Assembly: GCA_025936825.1 (NCBI GenBank)
Contig: JAICSO010000001.1
Span: 124,001 to 188,000, forward strand
Source of the DNA: Terriglobales bacterium
GTDB lineage: Bacteria; Acidobacteriota; Terriglobia; Terriglobales; Acidobacteriaceae
Reading direction: 5' to 3'
Length of the DNA stretch: 64,000 nucleotides
This document shows, piece after piece, positions 55,541-63,869 of the stretch (the stretch's first letter is position 1; each line of letters starts with the position of its first letter). The notes beneath the pieces are model-generated. The model ran no database searches. It saw nothing but the letters and a program-made list of their open reading frames with translations, and had not been told where the DNA came from. The translations under genes and the position numbers were made by a program.

Positions 55541-56224
55541 TTACTTACTCGCGATCTTCGCCCACTTCGCCAGGTCGTTGAGGAAGGGCAACGCGGCCTG
55601 GGGATTGTTCGCAGTCTGCAGCGTCGTGTCAAACGGCTGCATTTTGCCGTAGAACTCAAGCGTGCTCTCGCGGTCCACTTTCACCAGCGCGCCGTTTAGC
55701 TCCAGTCCGGCAAACACGCCGCGGGCGCGGGAATAACTGAGCACCTGCGCGCGCATCTTCCAGTCGGTATCGGCGGCGGCATGACGGCCCACCGGGCCGG
55801 CGGCAACACTGGCGTCCGCGCCCAGCTTGAATTTGCTGTGCAGCAGGTTGTCCATACCCTTCTGGTTCATGACCAGCATGACGAGATCAACCGCTTGCCC
55901 GCCAATCTGCAATCCAAAGCTGCCGCCTTGAATGGTGAAGAACGCAGGATCGCTCCAGCCCTTCGCGGTGCGGCAGCTGGCGACGCCACGGCCATAGCGG
56001 GCGCCAAAAACGAATCCGGCTTTCAGCATGGATGGAACAACGGCAACGCACTCGGCCGAGCCCATCACTTCGTCGGGAATGCCGGTGTCGGGGGCGGACT
56101 GAATTTCTTCCAGGACGGTGGCGGCGGCTTTCACTCGGTCTGCGGCCTTGTTGTCCATTTCGTCAGCGGCGAAGGAGGTGGCGGCGAGTCCGAGCACTAC
56201 GAGAGCCAGTACAAGCTTTTTCAT
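55541..56224 (-). CDS. SYLF/Ysc84-domain lipid-binding protein
   Basis: A 227-residue exported protein: signal peptide 1-19 and a SYLF domain ('SAECVAVVPSMLKAGFVFGARY', 'PAFFTIQGGSFGLQIGGQAVDL', 'VAAGPVGRHAAADTD'). SYLF domains bind phosphoinositides or actin in eukaryotes; bacterial members are outer-membrane or secreted proteins of unknown role. Followed by a repeat-filled gap. Confidence 0.9.
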   Translation of the reverse strand: MKKLVLALVVLGLAATSFAADEMDNKAADRVKAAATVLEEIQSAPDTGIPDEVMGSAECVAVVPSMLKAGFVFGARYGRGVASCRTAKGWSDPAFFTIQGGSFGLQIGGQAVDLVMLVMNQKGMDNLLHSKFKLGADASVAAGPVGRHAAADTDWKMRAQVLSYSRARGVFAGLELNGALVKVDRESTLEFYGKMQPFDTTLQTANNPQAALPFLNDLAKWAKIASK

Positions 56225-56370
56225 GATTTCTCTTTCTTAAAGCAGAGTTCTTCCTGGAAACGTGAACACCTGATTGTAGGAAATTCCTCTGTGGAAAGGC
56301 GCGAATTCGCGGGCAGGAGGGGCAAGACTATTGACGAATCGGGTACTTAGACGTGGGGCGGCTACGCGAA

Positions 56371-56546
56371 AACCTTGACCGCAGGGGACACTGAGTTTCA
56401 CCAGGAACGTCACAGAGGCAAACCTGAAATCAGAGGCGGGTCACGTTCAGGGTGAGCCTCGAGTCCACGCACCTGAATATATCCGGGATGCAATACCTCT
56501 GTGGCATCTCCTCTGTGAACCTCTGTGTTCTCTGTGTTAAAGGTTT
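56371..56546. repeat. Inverted CACAGAGG / CTCTGTGTTCTCTGTG element
   Basis: ACCGCAGGGGACACTGAG (56378-56395) and CGTCACAGAGGC (56408-56419) face CTCTGTGGCATCTCC (56497-56511), CTCTGTGTTCTCTGTGTTAA (56521-56540). Family shared with 13253-13523 and 22141-22291. No gene in the 372-base gap before mutY. Confidence 0.8.
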
Positions 56547-56596
56547 TGGTTTTGTTTTGAGACGCCGATCTGAACAAACAAAGTAGAATATCATCC

Positions 56597-57610
56597 GTGA
56601 CGCGCCCTGCCAAGCTTCGCTTGTCTGGACAGCCGAGGGCGGCTGTCCCTACGCGCATCCACAATGTTGAAACTTTCCGCGCAGTGTTGCTGAAGTGGTA
56701 TTACGCCAATCGGCGCGATCTTCCATGGCGGCGGACGAAAGATCCCTACAAGATCTGGCTGTCGGAGATCATGCTGCAGCAGACGCGAGTCGCGGCCGTG
56801 CTCGAGCGCTATGAGCGGTTCCTGATGCGCTTCCCCACGGTGCAGAAACTAGCTGCGGCAAAAGAGGCGTCAGTGCTGGCGGTGTGGAGCGGCCTTGGTT
56901 ACTACCGGCGCGCGAGGAATCTTCATGCCGCCGCGAAGGTTGTCGTCAAAGAACATGCCGGAGAATTTCCGCGAACGTCAGCAGCACTCCGCAGTCTTCC
57001 TGGAATCGGGCGCTACACCTCTGCCGCGATTGCCAGCATCGCTTTTGGCGAACCTGTAGCAGTCGTGGACGGCAACGTGGAACGCGTTCTTGCACGAATA
57101 ACAAAACAAAGTGTCGCTGGCGAACAGGTCTGGATCACCGCTGGCCGGATACTCTCGCCTGAGCACCCGGGCGACTTCAATCAGGCGATGATGGAATTGG
57201 GCGCGACGGTCTGTTTGCCGGGGGACCCGAAGTGTTCCGAATGTCCTGTGTCCGGCTCCTGCCGCACGCGAGGACCACAGCCTTCCCTGGTGAAAGCTCC
57301 GCGCCAGAACAAACGAGAGATCACCTGTGCGCTGGCGCGCCGAGATGGTTCGGTCCTGCTGGTTCAGCGGTCCGCGAACGAGCAACTCATGCCAGGGATG
57401 TGGGAGTTACCACAGGTGACCGCACGAGCATCAGAGCAACAGCTGTTTTCCGTGCGCCACTCCATTACGGTCACGGATTATAGAGTGCAGGTTGTGGACG
57501 GCAACGGAGCACAAGGAATCTGGGTTCGTCGCAAGCGGCTGAACAAGCTGCCACTTACGGGCCTGACAAAGAAAATCCTGCTGCGCGCAGGTATCATCGA
57601 AAATGGGTAG
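56597..57610 (+). CDS. mutY: A/G-specific adenine glycosylase
   Basis: A 337-residue MutY, which removes A mispaired with 8-oxoG. The HhH motif 'LPGIGRYTSAAI' is at 134-145, Glu57 ('SEIMLQQTR') and Asp158 ('VVDGNVER') are catalytic, and the 4Fe-4S ligands are Cys206, Cys213, Cys216 and Cys222. A C-terminal NUDIX-like 8-oxoG domain follows ('SVLLVQRSANEQLMPGMWEL'). The GTG start at 56597 gives about 25 N-terminal residues including a perfect palindromic repeat, so the original start may have been lost or moved. Confidence 0.93.
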   Translation: MTRPAKLRLSGQPRAAVPTRIHNVETFRAVLLKWYYANRRDLPWRRTKDPYKIWLSEIMLQQTRVAAVLERYERFLMRFPTVQKLAAAKEASVLAVWSGLGYYRRARNLHAAAKVVVKEHAGEFPRTSAALRSLPGIGRYTSAAIASIAFGEPVAVVDGNVERVLARITKQSVAGEQVWITAGRILSPEHPGDFNQAMMELGATVCLPGDPKCSECPVSGSCRTRGPQPSLVKAPRQNKREITCALARRDGSVLLVQRSANEQLMPGMWELPQVTARASEQQLFSVRHSITVTDYRVQVVDGNGAQGIWVRRKRLNKLPLTGLTKKILLRAGIIENG

Positions 57611-57635
57611 GCACAACGACTAAAGCCGGGTCTTG

Positions 57636-57675
57636 GGGCGCGGTTCGGCACGGCTGAAGCGGTACCCTCCAGAGG
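57636..57675. repeat. GGCACGGCTGAAGC unit
   Basis: CGGTTCGGCACGGCTGAAGC (57643-57662) then GGTACCCTCC: a decayed unit of the 35731-35915 family between mutY and the redoxin gene. Confidence 0.55.
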
Positions 57676-57703
57676 GGATGCACTAACGATCGCGAGGCCT
57701 GCA

Positions 57704-58282
57704 ATGACTTGGCTGAGCCGCATGTTTGGAGGAAAGACGATGCAGACGTTGTCGACGGGCAGCAAGGCCCCGGATTTCACATTGCCAGTAATGGACAACA
57801 GCATTTTCTCGTTGCAGAACGCGCTCTCGCGCGGGCCGGTACTGTTGGCATTTTTCAAGATCTCCTGCCCGGTGTGCCAGTACGCGTTCCCGTTCTTCGA
57901 GCGCATTTATAGAGCGCATGGAGGCGGAACAATCCCGACCATGGGAGAACCTCAGGACAAATCGCACGGCGGCAAGGTGACGATCGTGGGTGTTTCGCAA
58001 AATGAGCCCAACGACACCAAGCAATTTTTGCAGCGATTCGGCGTAACGTTTCCCGTCCTGCTCGACAACACGAAGACTTTCCCAGTTTCCAATGCTTATG
58101 GTCTGACGAACGTCCCTACCGCGTTCTGGATCGCGGAGGATGGCGAGATCGAAATCGCGAGCGTCGGCTGGTCGAAAGCGGATGTGGAAGCAATTGCGCG
58201 TAAAGCGGCGGAAGCGAATAATGCCAAAGCTTTGCCGATTTTTCAGCCGACGGAGCAGATTGCGGATTTCCGCGCTGGTTGA
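57704..58282 (+). CDS. Thioredoxin-fold redoxin
   Basis: A 192-residue redoxin (AhpC/TSA-TlpA type) with the active-site CxxC in 'FKISCPVCQYAFPFFE' and cis-Pro region 'GLTNVPTAFWIAEDGEI'. No signal peptide is evident, so it is probably cytoplasmic. An insertion around residues 70-85 is Gly-rich. Start is ATG 57704; a later ATG (57740) could also serve. Substrate unknown; peroxide or thiol exchange is likely. Confidence 0.88.
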   Translation: MTWLSRMFGGKTMQTLSTGSKAPDFTLPVMDNSIFSLQNALSRGPVLLAFFKISCPVCQYAFPFFERIYRAHGGGTIPTMGEPQDKSHGGKVTIVGVSQNEPNDTKQFLQRFGVTFPVLLDNTKTFPVSNAYGLTNVPTAFWIAEDGEIEIASVGWSKADVEAIARKAAEANNAKALPIFQPTEQIADFRAG

Positions 58283-58327
58283 AGCTCCAGAAACTAGTCC
58301 GCAGTTTGCGGACCCCAAAAACTTCTT

Positions 58328-58490
58328 CTCCCCGGATTCACGCGGAACGGCGGGAATCCCCTTGTTTTGCCGCCATTCCGCGACCCCGCCGCGGTCAACC
58401 TATACCTTCTCTTCGTGGATAAATGGGGATGAGCGGCGATTTCAAAAGCGTTTGGTTCGCATCAGCGTTCATCCGTGTAAATCCGGCGGA
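58328..58490. repeat. Inverted CCCGGATTCACGCGGA element
   Basis: CTCCCCGGATTCACGCGG (58328-58345) and its inverse CGTTCATCCGTGTAAATCC (58466-58484). CCACGGATT family. No gene in 58283-58592. Confidence 0.75.
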
Positions 58491-58592
58491 AATGAAGTGC
58501 GTTTTCTTCGTGACCCGTGGTGATAGCTCCCAATCATTGCAGCGTCCCGTAGAATAGGCGTTTTGCATCTCTAAGCGCAGGAGTCCTCGGGA

Positions 58593-60275
58593 ATGCGAAA
58601 GCCGCTCCTCGTCGTTGCCATTTTTCTCGCTCTTAACGTCTCTCTCTCCATTGCGAAATCGGCCCGAAAGCCGGTTAATACGGCCTCGGCGCATCTGCCG
58701 CCAGCGGCAATCGCCGCACTGCAGAAGATTAATCCCGAACATATTCGTGCGGATGTTCGATTTTTGTCGCACGATCTGTTGGAAGGCCGCGGCACCGGAC
58801 AGCGCGGTGGCGATATTGCGGCAGAATACATTGCAACCCAGTTCTGGCTTGACGGCTTGCACGCGGCCGGCGACAACGGAACCTTCTTTCAGAAAGTGCC
58901 GATGGTCGGCATCACACCTGCCCCTGAAACCACCTTCGAGCTTGATCCCAACAAAGGCGAGAGCATGCGCCTCAAGCCACTGGATGACTATGTCGCTTAC
59001 GACCAGACGCAGCGCACCTCCGACGACATCAATGCCGACATTGTGTATGTCGGTTATGGAGTCGATGCGCCCGAATATCAGTGGGATGACTACAAAGGCG
59101 TCGATGTGCGCGGCAAGGTGCTGCTCATGCTGGTGAATGAGCCGACGTCGAATGATCCGAACTTTTTCAAGGGACGTGCGCTCACTTACTACGGGCGCTG
59201 GACCTACAAATATGAAGAAGCGGCGCGCAAAGGCGCGCTGGGTGTGATTCTGATTCATAAGACGGAGATGGCGAGCTATCCCTGGGAAGTCGTACGGAAC
59301 TCCAATTCCGGAGAGAAGTCCTTCTTGAAGAGTGACGCGCCGCAATTGAAAGCCACGGCGTGGATTCAGTACGACGTCGCGCGCAAGCTGGCGCAGTCGT
59401 CGGGCATGGATCTCGGCAAGATGATGGAAGATGCAAATTCGCGCAGCTTCAAGCCGGTGGCGCTGCCGGTGAAACTGAAGGCGCACATGGTGAGCAAGAT
59501 CCGGCCGTTCTCGTCCAACAATGTGCTGGCGACCCTGCCGGGATCCGATCCGAAACTGAAAGACGAGGTGGTAATGTACACCGCGCACTATGACCATCTG
59601 GGCATTCGCCCAGACATGGCCGGCGACAACATCTACAACGGCGCGCGCGACAACGCCACCGGCTGCGGGATCGTGCTGGAACTGGCGCGAGTCTTTTCGC
59701 AGGCTCAGTCCCGGCCCAAGCGGTCGATCTTGTTTGCGTCGGTCACAGCCGAAGAACAAGGCCTGCTGGGATCGCAGTATCTCGGCGAACATCCTCCGAT
59801 TGCTGCCGGCAAGATTTCGCTGGACCTGAACTTCGATGACATTCCGCCACTTGGCGAGCCAGAAGAGGTCGAAGTGTCAGGCGCCGAGCGCACGAATTTC
59901 TACCCGACGGTCCAAGCTATGGCGCAGGAATTCCGGCTGGCGATACAGCCCGATTCGCATCCGGAAGCTGGTCACTACTACCGGTCCGACCATTTTTCGA
60001 TGGCGCGGGTTGGCGTGCCTTCTTTCTCAGTCAATGAAGGTATGAAGTACAAACACCACAATCGCGATTGGGGCATGCAGAAGGCCGAGGAATATACCAA
60101 CAAGCAGTATCACCAGCCAAGCGATGAGTACGAGCCGAGCATGGATTTCGCCGGCGATGCGGTCATGGCGCGCTTTGGATTTGCACTCGGCTGGGCAGCC
60201 GCATCCCAGCCAGACCTCATCGGATGGCAGCGAGGCGACGAGTTCGAGGCGGCGAGGAAACAAAGCCAGAGATGA
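58593..60275 (+). CDS. M28 family metallopeptidase with PA domain
   Basis: A 560-residue exported aminopeptidase-like enzyme. Signal peptide 1-21; a PA (protease-associated) domain (about residues 140-240) and then the M28 zinc domain: His in 'TAHYDHLG', Asp in 'GARDNATGCG', the Glu pair in 'TAEEQGLLG' and the last His in 'YRSDHFSM'. Domain order is that of bacterial aminopeptidases S/Y-like and PSMA-like peptidases. Located in the periplasm or outside; peptide nutrition is a likely role. Confidence 0.93.
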   Translation: MRKPLLVVAIFLALNVSLSIAKSARKPVNTASAHLPPAAIAALQKINPEHIRADVRFLSHDLLEGRGTGQRGGDIAAEYIATQFWLDGLHAAGDNGTFFQKVPMVGITPAPETTFELDPNKGESMRLKPLDDYVAYDQTQRTSDDINADIVYVGYGVDAPEYQWDDYKGVDVRGKVLLMLVNEPTSNDPNFFKGRALTYYGRWTYKYEEAARKGALGVILIHKTEMASYPWEVVRNSNSGEKSFLKSDAPQLKATAWIQYDVARKLAQSSGMDLGKMMEDANSRSFKPVALPVKLKAHMVSKIRPFSSNNVLATLPGSDPKLKDEVVMYTAHYDHLGIRPDMAGDNIYNGARDNATGCGIVLELARVFSQAQSRPKRSILFASVTAEEQGLLGSQYLGEHPPIAAGKISLDLNFDDIPPLGEPEEVEVSGAERTNFYPTVQAMAQEFRLAIQPDSHPEAGHYYRSDHFSMARVGVPSFSVNEGMKYKHHNRDWGMQKAEEYTNKQYHQPSDEYEPSMDFAGDAVMARFGFALGWAAASQPDLIGWQRGDEFEAARKQSQR

Positions 60276-60420
60276 ATTGAATCATTGAAGGATTGAATCA
60301 TTGAATCATTCAAAACGGACCGCGAGGCAGGGGCGCCGTAGCATTGCGTGCGACCGACGCCGTGCGACGCACGACGCATTCTTCAATGATTCAATGCTCC
60401 GATAATTCAATGACTCAATT
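60274..60420. repeat. Palindromic ATTGAATCATTG element with nested GTGCGACG words
   Basis: GAATTGAATCATTGAAGG (60275-60292) and ATTGAATCATTGAATC repeat are inverted at 60382-60420 (TTCAATGATTCAATG, AATTCAATGACTCAATT). The loop contains GCATTGCGTGCGACC, GCCGTGCGACGCACGACGC (60341-60377) of another family. It starts on the stop codon of the M28 gene. Confidence 0.85.
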
Positions 60421-60431
60421 CGGGAGGATCG

Positions 60432-61148
60432 GTGGAAGCAAGCAGCCGAAATAAGATTCAGCTTGTTCTGATTATCGCAATGGCCGTTGCCGCCATTCGC
60501 GTTGGATACATTTTCTACGAGCGGCACGAGGCGAACACAGAGCCTGCAAAAAAGGAAGCTCCGCCGCTGAATCCTGACTACTATGTCACGCCGAAGAAGA
60601 TTTACGCGTACGATCTGAAAACCGCAAAGAAGGAGCTGACCGCGCAGCCCGCATGGGTAAAGGTCGGTTACTACTACCCGTACTACGCCTACGATTCCGC
60701 GGCGCACAAGGCCGAGGTCTCGCACGAGGTGGGTAAGCTCGAGCCGCTTGAGAAGCTAGACATAACCGATGTGTTCCAACAAGCTGCTCCGGGTGGCGAG
60801 CGCCAGGTGATGGTCGTGTTTGACCGCGGGGGCAAGAAATACGCCTCTGCCGTAGGCAACGAGAAGAACGGCGAGTACAAGTTCTACTGCAATGAGATGC
60901 TCTTCTTTGAAGATCCTCACCAACTGTATAAGCACTGGCCGGCTGACGTTTGGCAGGCGATTGATCAGCACCAGGTAAAGCCCGGCATGAGCGAGATGCA
61001 AGCCGACTTCGCGATTGGCGTCGGGCTGATGGAGTCCGGGGGAGACGAGAACGATAAGACCATGGATTATCCGAACGGCGGCAAGCCCCTGGACGTCAGT
61101 TATCACAACGGCAAAGCGGTCGAGGTGAAGCCAGGGACGAAGAATTGA
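60432..61148 (+). CDS. Hypothetical membrane-anchored protein
   Basis: A 238-residue protein with one N-terminal membrane helix (about residues 9-27, 'IQLVLIIAMAVAAIRVGYIF') and a soluble, probably periplasmic domain containing 'WVKVGYYYPYYAYDSAAHKA', 'VMVVFDRGGKKYASAVG' and 'FYCNEMLFFEDPHQLYKHW'. No family recognised. GGGAGG lies 5 bases before a GTG start. It is bracketed by two copies of the ATTGAATC element, one immediately before and one starting on its stop codon. Confidence 0.7.
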   Translation: MEASSRNKIQLVLIIAMAVAAIRVGYIFYERHEANTEPAKKEAPPLNPDYYVTPKKIYAYDLKTAKKELTAQPAWVKVGYYYPYYAYDSAAHKAEVSHEVGKLEPLEKLDITDVFQQAAPGGERQVMVVFDRGGKKYASAVGNEKNGEYKFYCNEMLFFEDPHQLYKHWPADVWQAIDQHQVKPGMSEMQADFAIGVGLMESGGDENDKTMDYPNGGKPLDVSYHNGKAVEVKPGTKN

Positions 61149-61274
61149 ATCATCGGAGGATTGAACCATCAAAAGATTGAATCATTGAGTCATTGAATCA
61201 TCGGATCATTGAAATCCACACGAAGCCGGCTAGTTTTCAATGATTCAATGTCCCGATGATTCAATGATTCAATT
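61144..61274. repeat. Palindromic ATTGAATCATTG element, second copy
   Basis: GAATTGAATCATCGGAGG (61143-61160), AAAGATTGAATCATTGAG (61172-61189) and inverted TTTCAATGATTCAATG (61235-61250), GATGATTCAATGATTC (61256-61271). It starts on the stop codon of the gene upstream and ends 3 bases before the next gene's stop. Confidence 0.85.
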
Positions 61275-61276
61275 CT

Positions 61277-61717
61277 TCACTCTGAGTCCGCTTTCAGCGG
61301 CGGTGAATCTTCGGTCGCGTCTCCCTGTTCATTCACCCGAATTTTCCCTTGCTCATCGGAAAAGAACGATCGGTGGGTGGGGTCCTGCTGCTTGGGGACC
61401 ATGGTGATTTCGAACTGGTCCTTGTCTTTGTGATCGCGGAACTTCACCGTATAGTCGCCGCGATCGGGGGAGGCCATGCGACGGGTGAAGGACCCGGTTT
61501 TCGTCAGCTCCATCAAGGTGTTCGCGTAGTGGTTGTTCTTCTTCTTGTAAATCCGCTCGGCGCGCAGGAAGGTACGCATGTAGCCCAAGGCGGCTGCTTC
61601 GGAATCGGAACGAGCGGGATCACCCTTGAACTTCGGCGTATAGGCTGCCTGGGCCGGCGCCATTGCCCCCATCAGGACCAATGAAATCGCTATCAGGAAC
61701 GTTCTCTTCGTCGTCAT
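61277..61717 (-). CDS. Small exported hypothetical protein
   Basis: A 146-residue protein with a signal peptide (1-24, 'FLIAISLVLMGAMAPAQA') and a soluble domain with 'EAAALGYMRTFLRAERIYKK' and 'TGSFTRRMASPDRGDYTVKF'. The pattern 'RAERIYKKKNNHYANTLMEL' is reminiscent of the C-terminal domain of type IV pilins and related proteins in Acidobacteria, but the hydrophobic prepilin helix is absent. Function unknown. Confidence 0.7.
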   Translation of the reverse strand: MTTKRTFLIAISLVLMGAMAPAQAAYTPKFKGDPARSDSEAAALGYMRTFLRAERIYKKKNNHYANTLMELTKTGSFTRRMASPDRGDYTVKFRDHKDKDQFEITMVPKQQDPTHRSFFSDEQGKIRVNEQGDATEDSPPLKADSE

Positions 61718-61851
61718 CAGCGCGTCTTTTCACCCCTCCAGATTAGATGCAACTCATGTTACTCCCGTAATTTACAGAACGTTACGGAACCTTGCATACG
61801 CCCGATATAAAGATATGCTACATACATCTTGCAAGAAGAGCAGGAATCTCT

Positions 61852-62526
61852 ATGAAATCTGGAACGGCTGTGAAGACTGCACCTGCCAAAAAGGCCTTGA
61901 TTCGCATCGCTGTAGTGGAGAGTGATCCCCTTCGCTTCGTCGGCTTCCGCGCGTTGTTTGATTCCGAGCCAGATTTCGAGTTGGTCTCGGCCGCGCTGCC
62001 CGATATCTCCGTCATGCAGGATATCGACCTGGTACTGCTTGGCAACCGCAGCGGCCAGAACTTGTTTGATGTCATGGCCAGTCTGAAAGCCGCCCGCCCG
62101 GATCTGAAGATCATCGTGACCGGCGCCGGAATGGATGAAGAGACAATTTTGAAGGCGATCGCGTCCGGTTCCAAAGGCTACGTGGACGAGGCCGCTTCCG
62201 CTGCTGAGTTCGTGCAGGCCATTCGAGTCGTTCACCAAGGTTCGGTTTGGGCGCCGCGTCGCGTGCTGTCGATGTTCATTGAGCGCGTAAGTTCGGCTCC
62301 GGGGCGCATTTTCCCGGCAGGCCGCGTGACCTTTACGGACCGCGAAAAGGAAGTTCTGGAAATGCTGGTGGCGGGCCGCTCCAACAAGGAGATCGGCGCC
62401 GCGCTGGGAATTGAAGAGCGCACCGTGAAAGCCCACGTTGCCAAGCTGATGCGCAAAGTCGGAGTGCAGAACCGCATCGCGCTTTCGGTACACGCGATCA
62501 CGCACTCGCTGGTCACAGCCAAGTAA
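61852..62526 (+). CDS. LuxR/NarL-type regulator with degenerate receiver
   Basis: A 224-residue transcription regulator. Residues 20-130 align with receiver domains, but the phospho-acceptor Asp is missing: 'DIDLVLLGNRSGQ' has Gly where the canonical sequence has Asp, and the Lys is replaced (VTGAG, GYVDEA). The C-terminal HTH (about residues 155-220, 'LTxREKEVLEMLVAG' pattern, 'ERTVKAHVAKLMRKV') is intact. It may be phosphorylation-independent. The ATG at 61852 is preceded by AGCAGGA. No kinase is adjacent; a strong terminator follows. Confidence 0.88.
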   Translation: MKSGTAVKTAPAKKALIRIAVVESDPLRFVGFRALFDSEPDFELVSAALPDISVMQDIDLVLLGNRSGQNLFDVMASLKAARPDLKIIVTGAGMDEETILKAIASGSKGYVDEAASAAEFVQAIRVVHQGSVWAPRRVLSMFIERVSSAPGRIFPAGRVTFTDREKEVLEMLVAGRSNKEIGAALGIEERTVKAHVAKLMRKVGVQNRIALSVHAITHSLVTAK

Positions 62527-62555
62527 GTTTCGGGGAAAACCTGCCCCATCGCTAA

Positions 62556-62585
62556 AGGGCGTCCGCTTCGGCGGGCGCCTTTTTC
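62556..62585 (+). terminator. Rho-independent terminator after LuxR-type gene
   Basis: AGGGCGTCCGC (62556-62566), TTCG loop, GCGGGCGCCT (62571-62580), TTTTTCG. One G-U pair. Confidence 0.92.
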
Positions 62586-62644
62586 GTGCCGTTTCCGTTC
62601 ATCCATTCGGTCGCACAGTAAGATAGCAACATCACGCTCAGATT

Positions 62645-63263
62645 ATGAGGTCGCTTGCCAGAACCGTTTGCCGGGTCGCTGCTACGGCCGCAATTAGCGT
62701 CGCTCTGTGCGCTGGTGCCGCGCCACAGTCGCAACCGGCGAACCGGCCTGAGGTCCATCACACCCCAGCAAGAAAGTTGAAGTTGATCGGCGTGCCGAAT
62801 TTTGGGGAGGTCACGCCTTATCTTTACCGAGGTGCGCAGCCAAGCCTCCAGGGTTTCCAAGGGCTCGCGAACATGGGAATTGACATCGTGATAGACGCGC
62901 GCCTGTCCCACAAGAGCTCAGAGAAGAAAGTGGTCACGGCGGCCGGCATGCAGTACATTTCGATCCCCTGGCACTGCATGTTTCCCAAGGACAAAGCCAT
63001 GGCGCAATTCCTGGCTGTCCTGCGGGAGAATCCGAAGAAGAAGATTTTCGTTCACTGCCGGCTCGGCGACGATCGCACCGGAATGATGATTGCGTTATCG
63101 CATGGCGGTCGACAACTGGACCGCCGAAGAGGCCTTCGCTGAGATGATGCACTTTGGGATGAACCGCAGAATCTGCTTCCCCCTGATCAAATACGAGAGC
63201 AAGTTTCCCGAGCGGCTCAAGAAGAATGCTGATTTGCGGGGAGCTGTTGTAGCGCAACGCTGA
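62645..63263 (+). pseudogene. Exported dual-specificity-type phosphatase with frameshift
   Basis: Frame 1 (62645-63095) encodes a signal peptide and a DSP/tyrosine phosphatase domain with the complete active site HCRLGDDRTG (Cys138, Arg144). Just after, the frame shifts: continuing at TAT 63096 in another frame gives 'MAVDNWTAEEAFAEMMHFGM' and a family-like C-terminus to TGA 63261-63263. Without the shift the protein ends after 'SHGGRQLDRRRGLR' at 63142. A sequencing error or a recently inactivated gene; the join is between 63094 and 63096. Confidence 0.75.
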
Positions 63264-63671
63264 CAAAACTTGCTCTATTCGCTTGCAGTGCCGGATACCA
63301 ACGTGCGTCATCCCGACAGCCCGTATTTTCAGAGTCTGTTACGAAACCCACTCTCTTTTGCGGAACGCAGTGGAAGCGGAACGTTGAAAGCTTCGTATCC
63401 GCTTGTTCTGCGGATTATAGGAAGCGCGATCAGGGTCCCCGCGCCGCAAGGGCGACCGACCTTAGCCCAGCACTTCAGCGCTGGGAAACGTGCAAGAAAA
63501 CTCCAAGTCCCGGGGGACGACCGAGTTTCGTAACAAGCTTTCGCTAACAGCCAACGAGCCTCCCGATCGACTGATGGCGAAAGCCGGGCACGAACGCGAT
63601 TCTGTCGTGGATACCGAACAAATTTCCCCAGAAAACGGGACCTGTGCCGTAGAATTCGTTCAGGGCACGCT
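63264..63671. other. Intergenic region, decayed
   Basis: About 408 bases. Contains the repeat hairpin CCCAGCACTTCAGCGCTGGG (63466-63485, preceded by TTAG; inverse of the CCAGGAC...GGGCTAA type at 46808). No credible gene. Confidence 0.55.
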
Positions 63672-63869
63672 ATGAGAAAACTCGCCATCTGCTTCCTGGC
63701 AATGTCCGTTCTACTTGGATCCGAACTTCCCGCATACGCCCGACGCCATCATCACCACGTCAACAAGGAAGCGCGCGCCGCCCAAAAGCGCAACAAGGCC
63801 CGGGCTAAACAGCTGAAAAAAGAAGCCCGAGAACGGCAAAAATCGAGACCCCAACGGCCTCAGCAGTAG
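63672..63869 (+). CDS. Small exported basic protein
   Basis: A 65-residue protein with a signal peptide (1-23, 'LAICFLAMSVLLGSELPAYA') and a highly basic tail with a His run ('RRHHHHVNKEARAAQKRN') and Lys/Arg/Gln repeats. No family recognised. It may bind metal or polyanions at the cell surface. Start codon ATG with weak ribosome binding site. Confidence 0.6.
   Translation: MRKLAICFLAMSVLLGSELPAYARRHHHHVNKEARAAQKRNKARAKQLKKEARERQKSRPQRPQQ

Noticed and set aside
58395-59792. 465-codon minus-strand frame
   Set aside because: Antisense to the M28 peptidase whose zinc ligands and signal peptide are clear; the long open frame reflects GC-rich codon bias.
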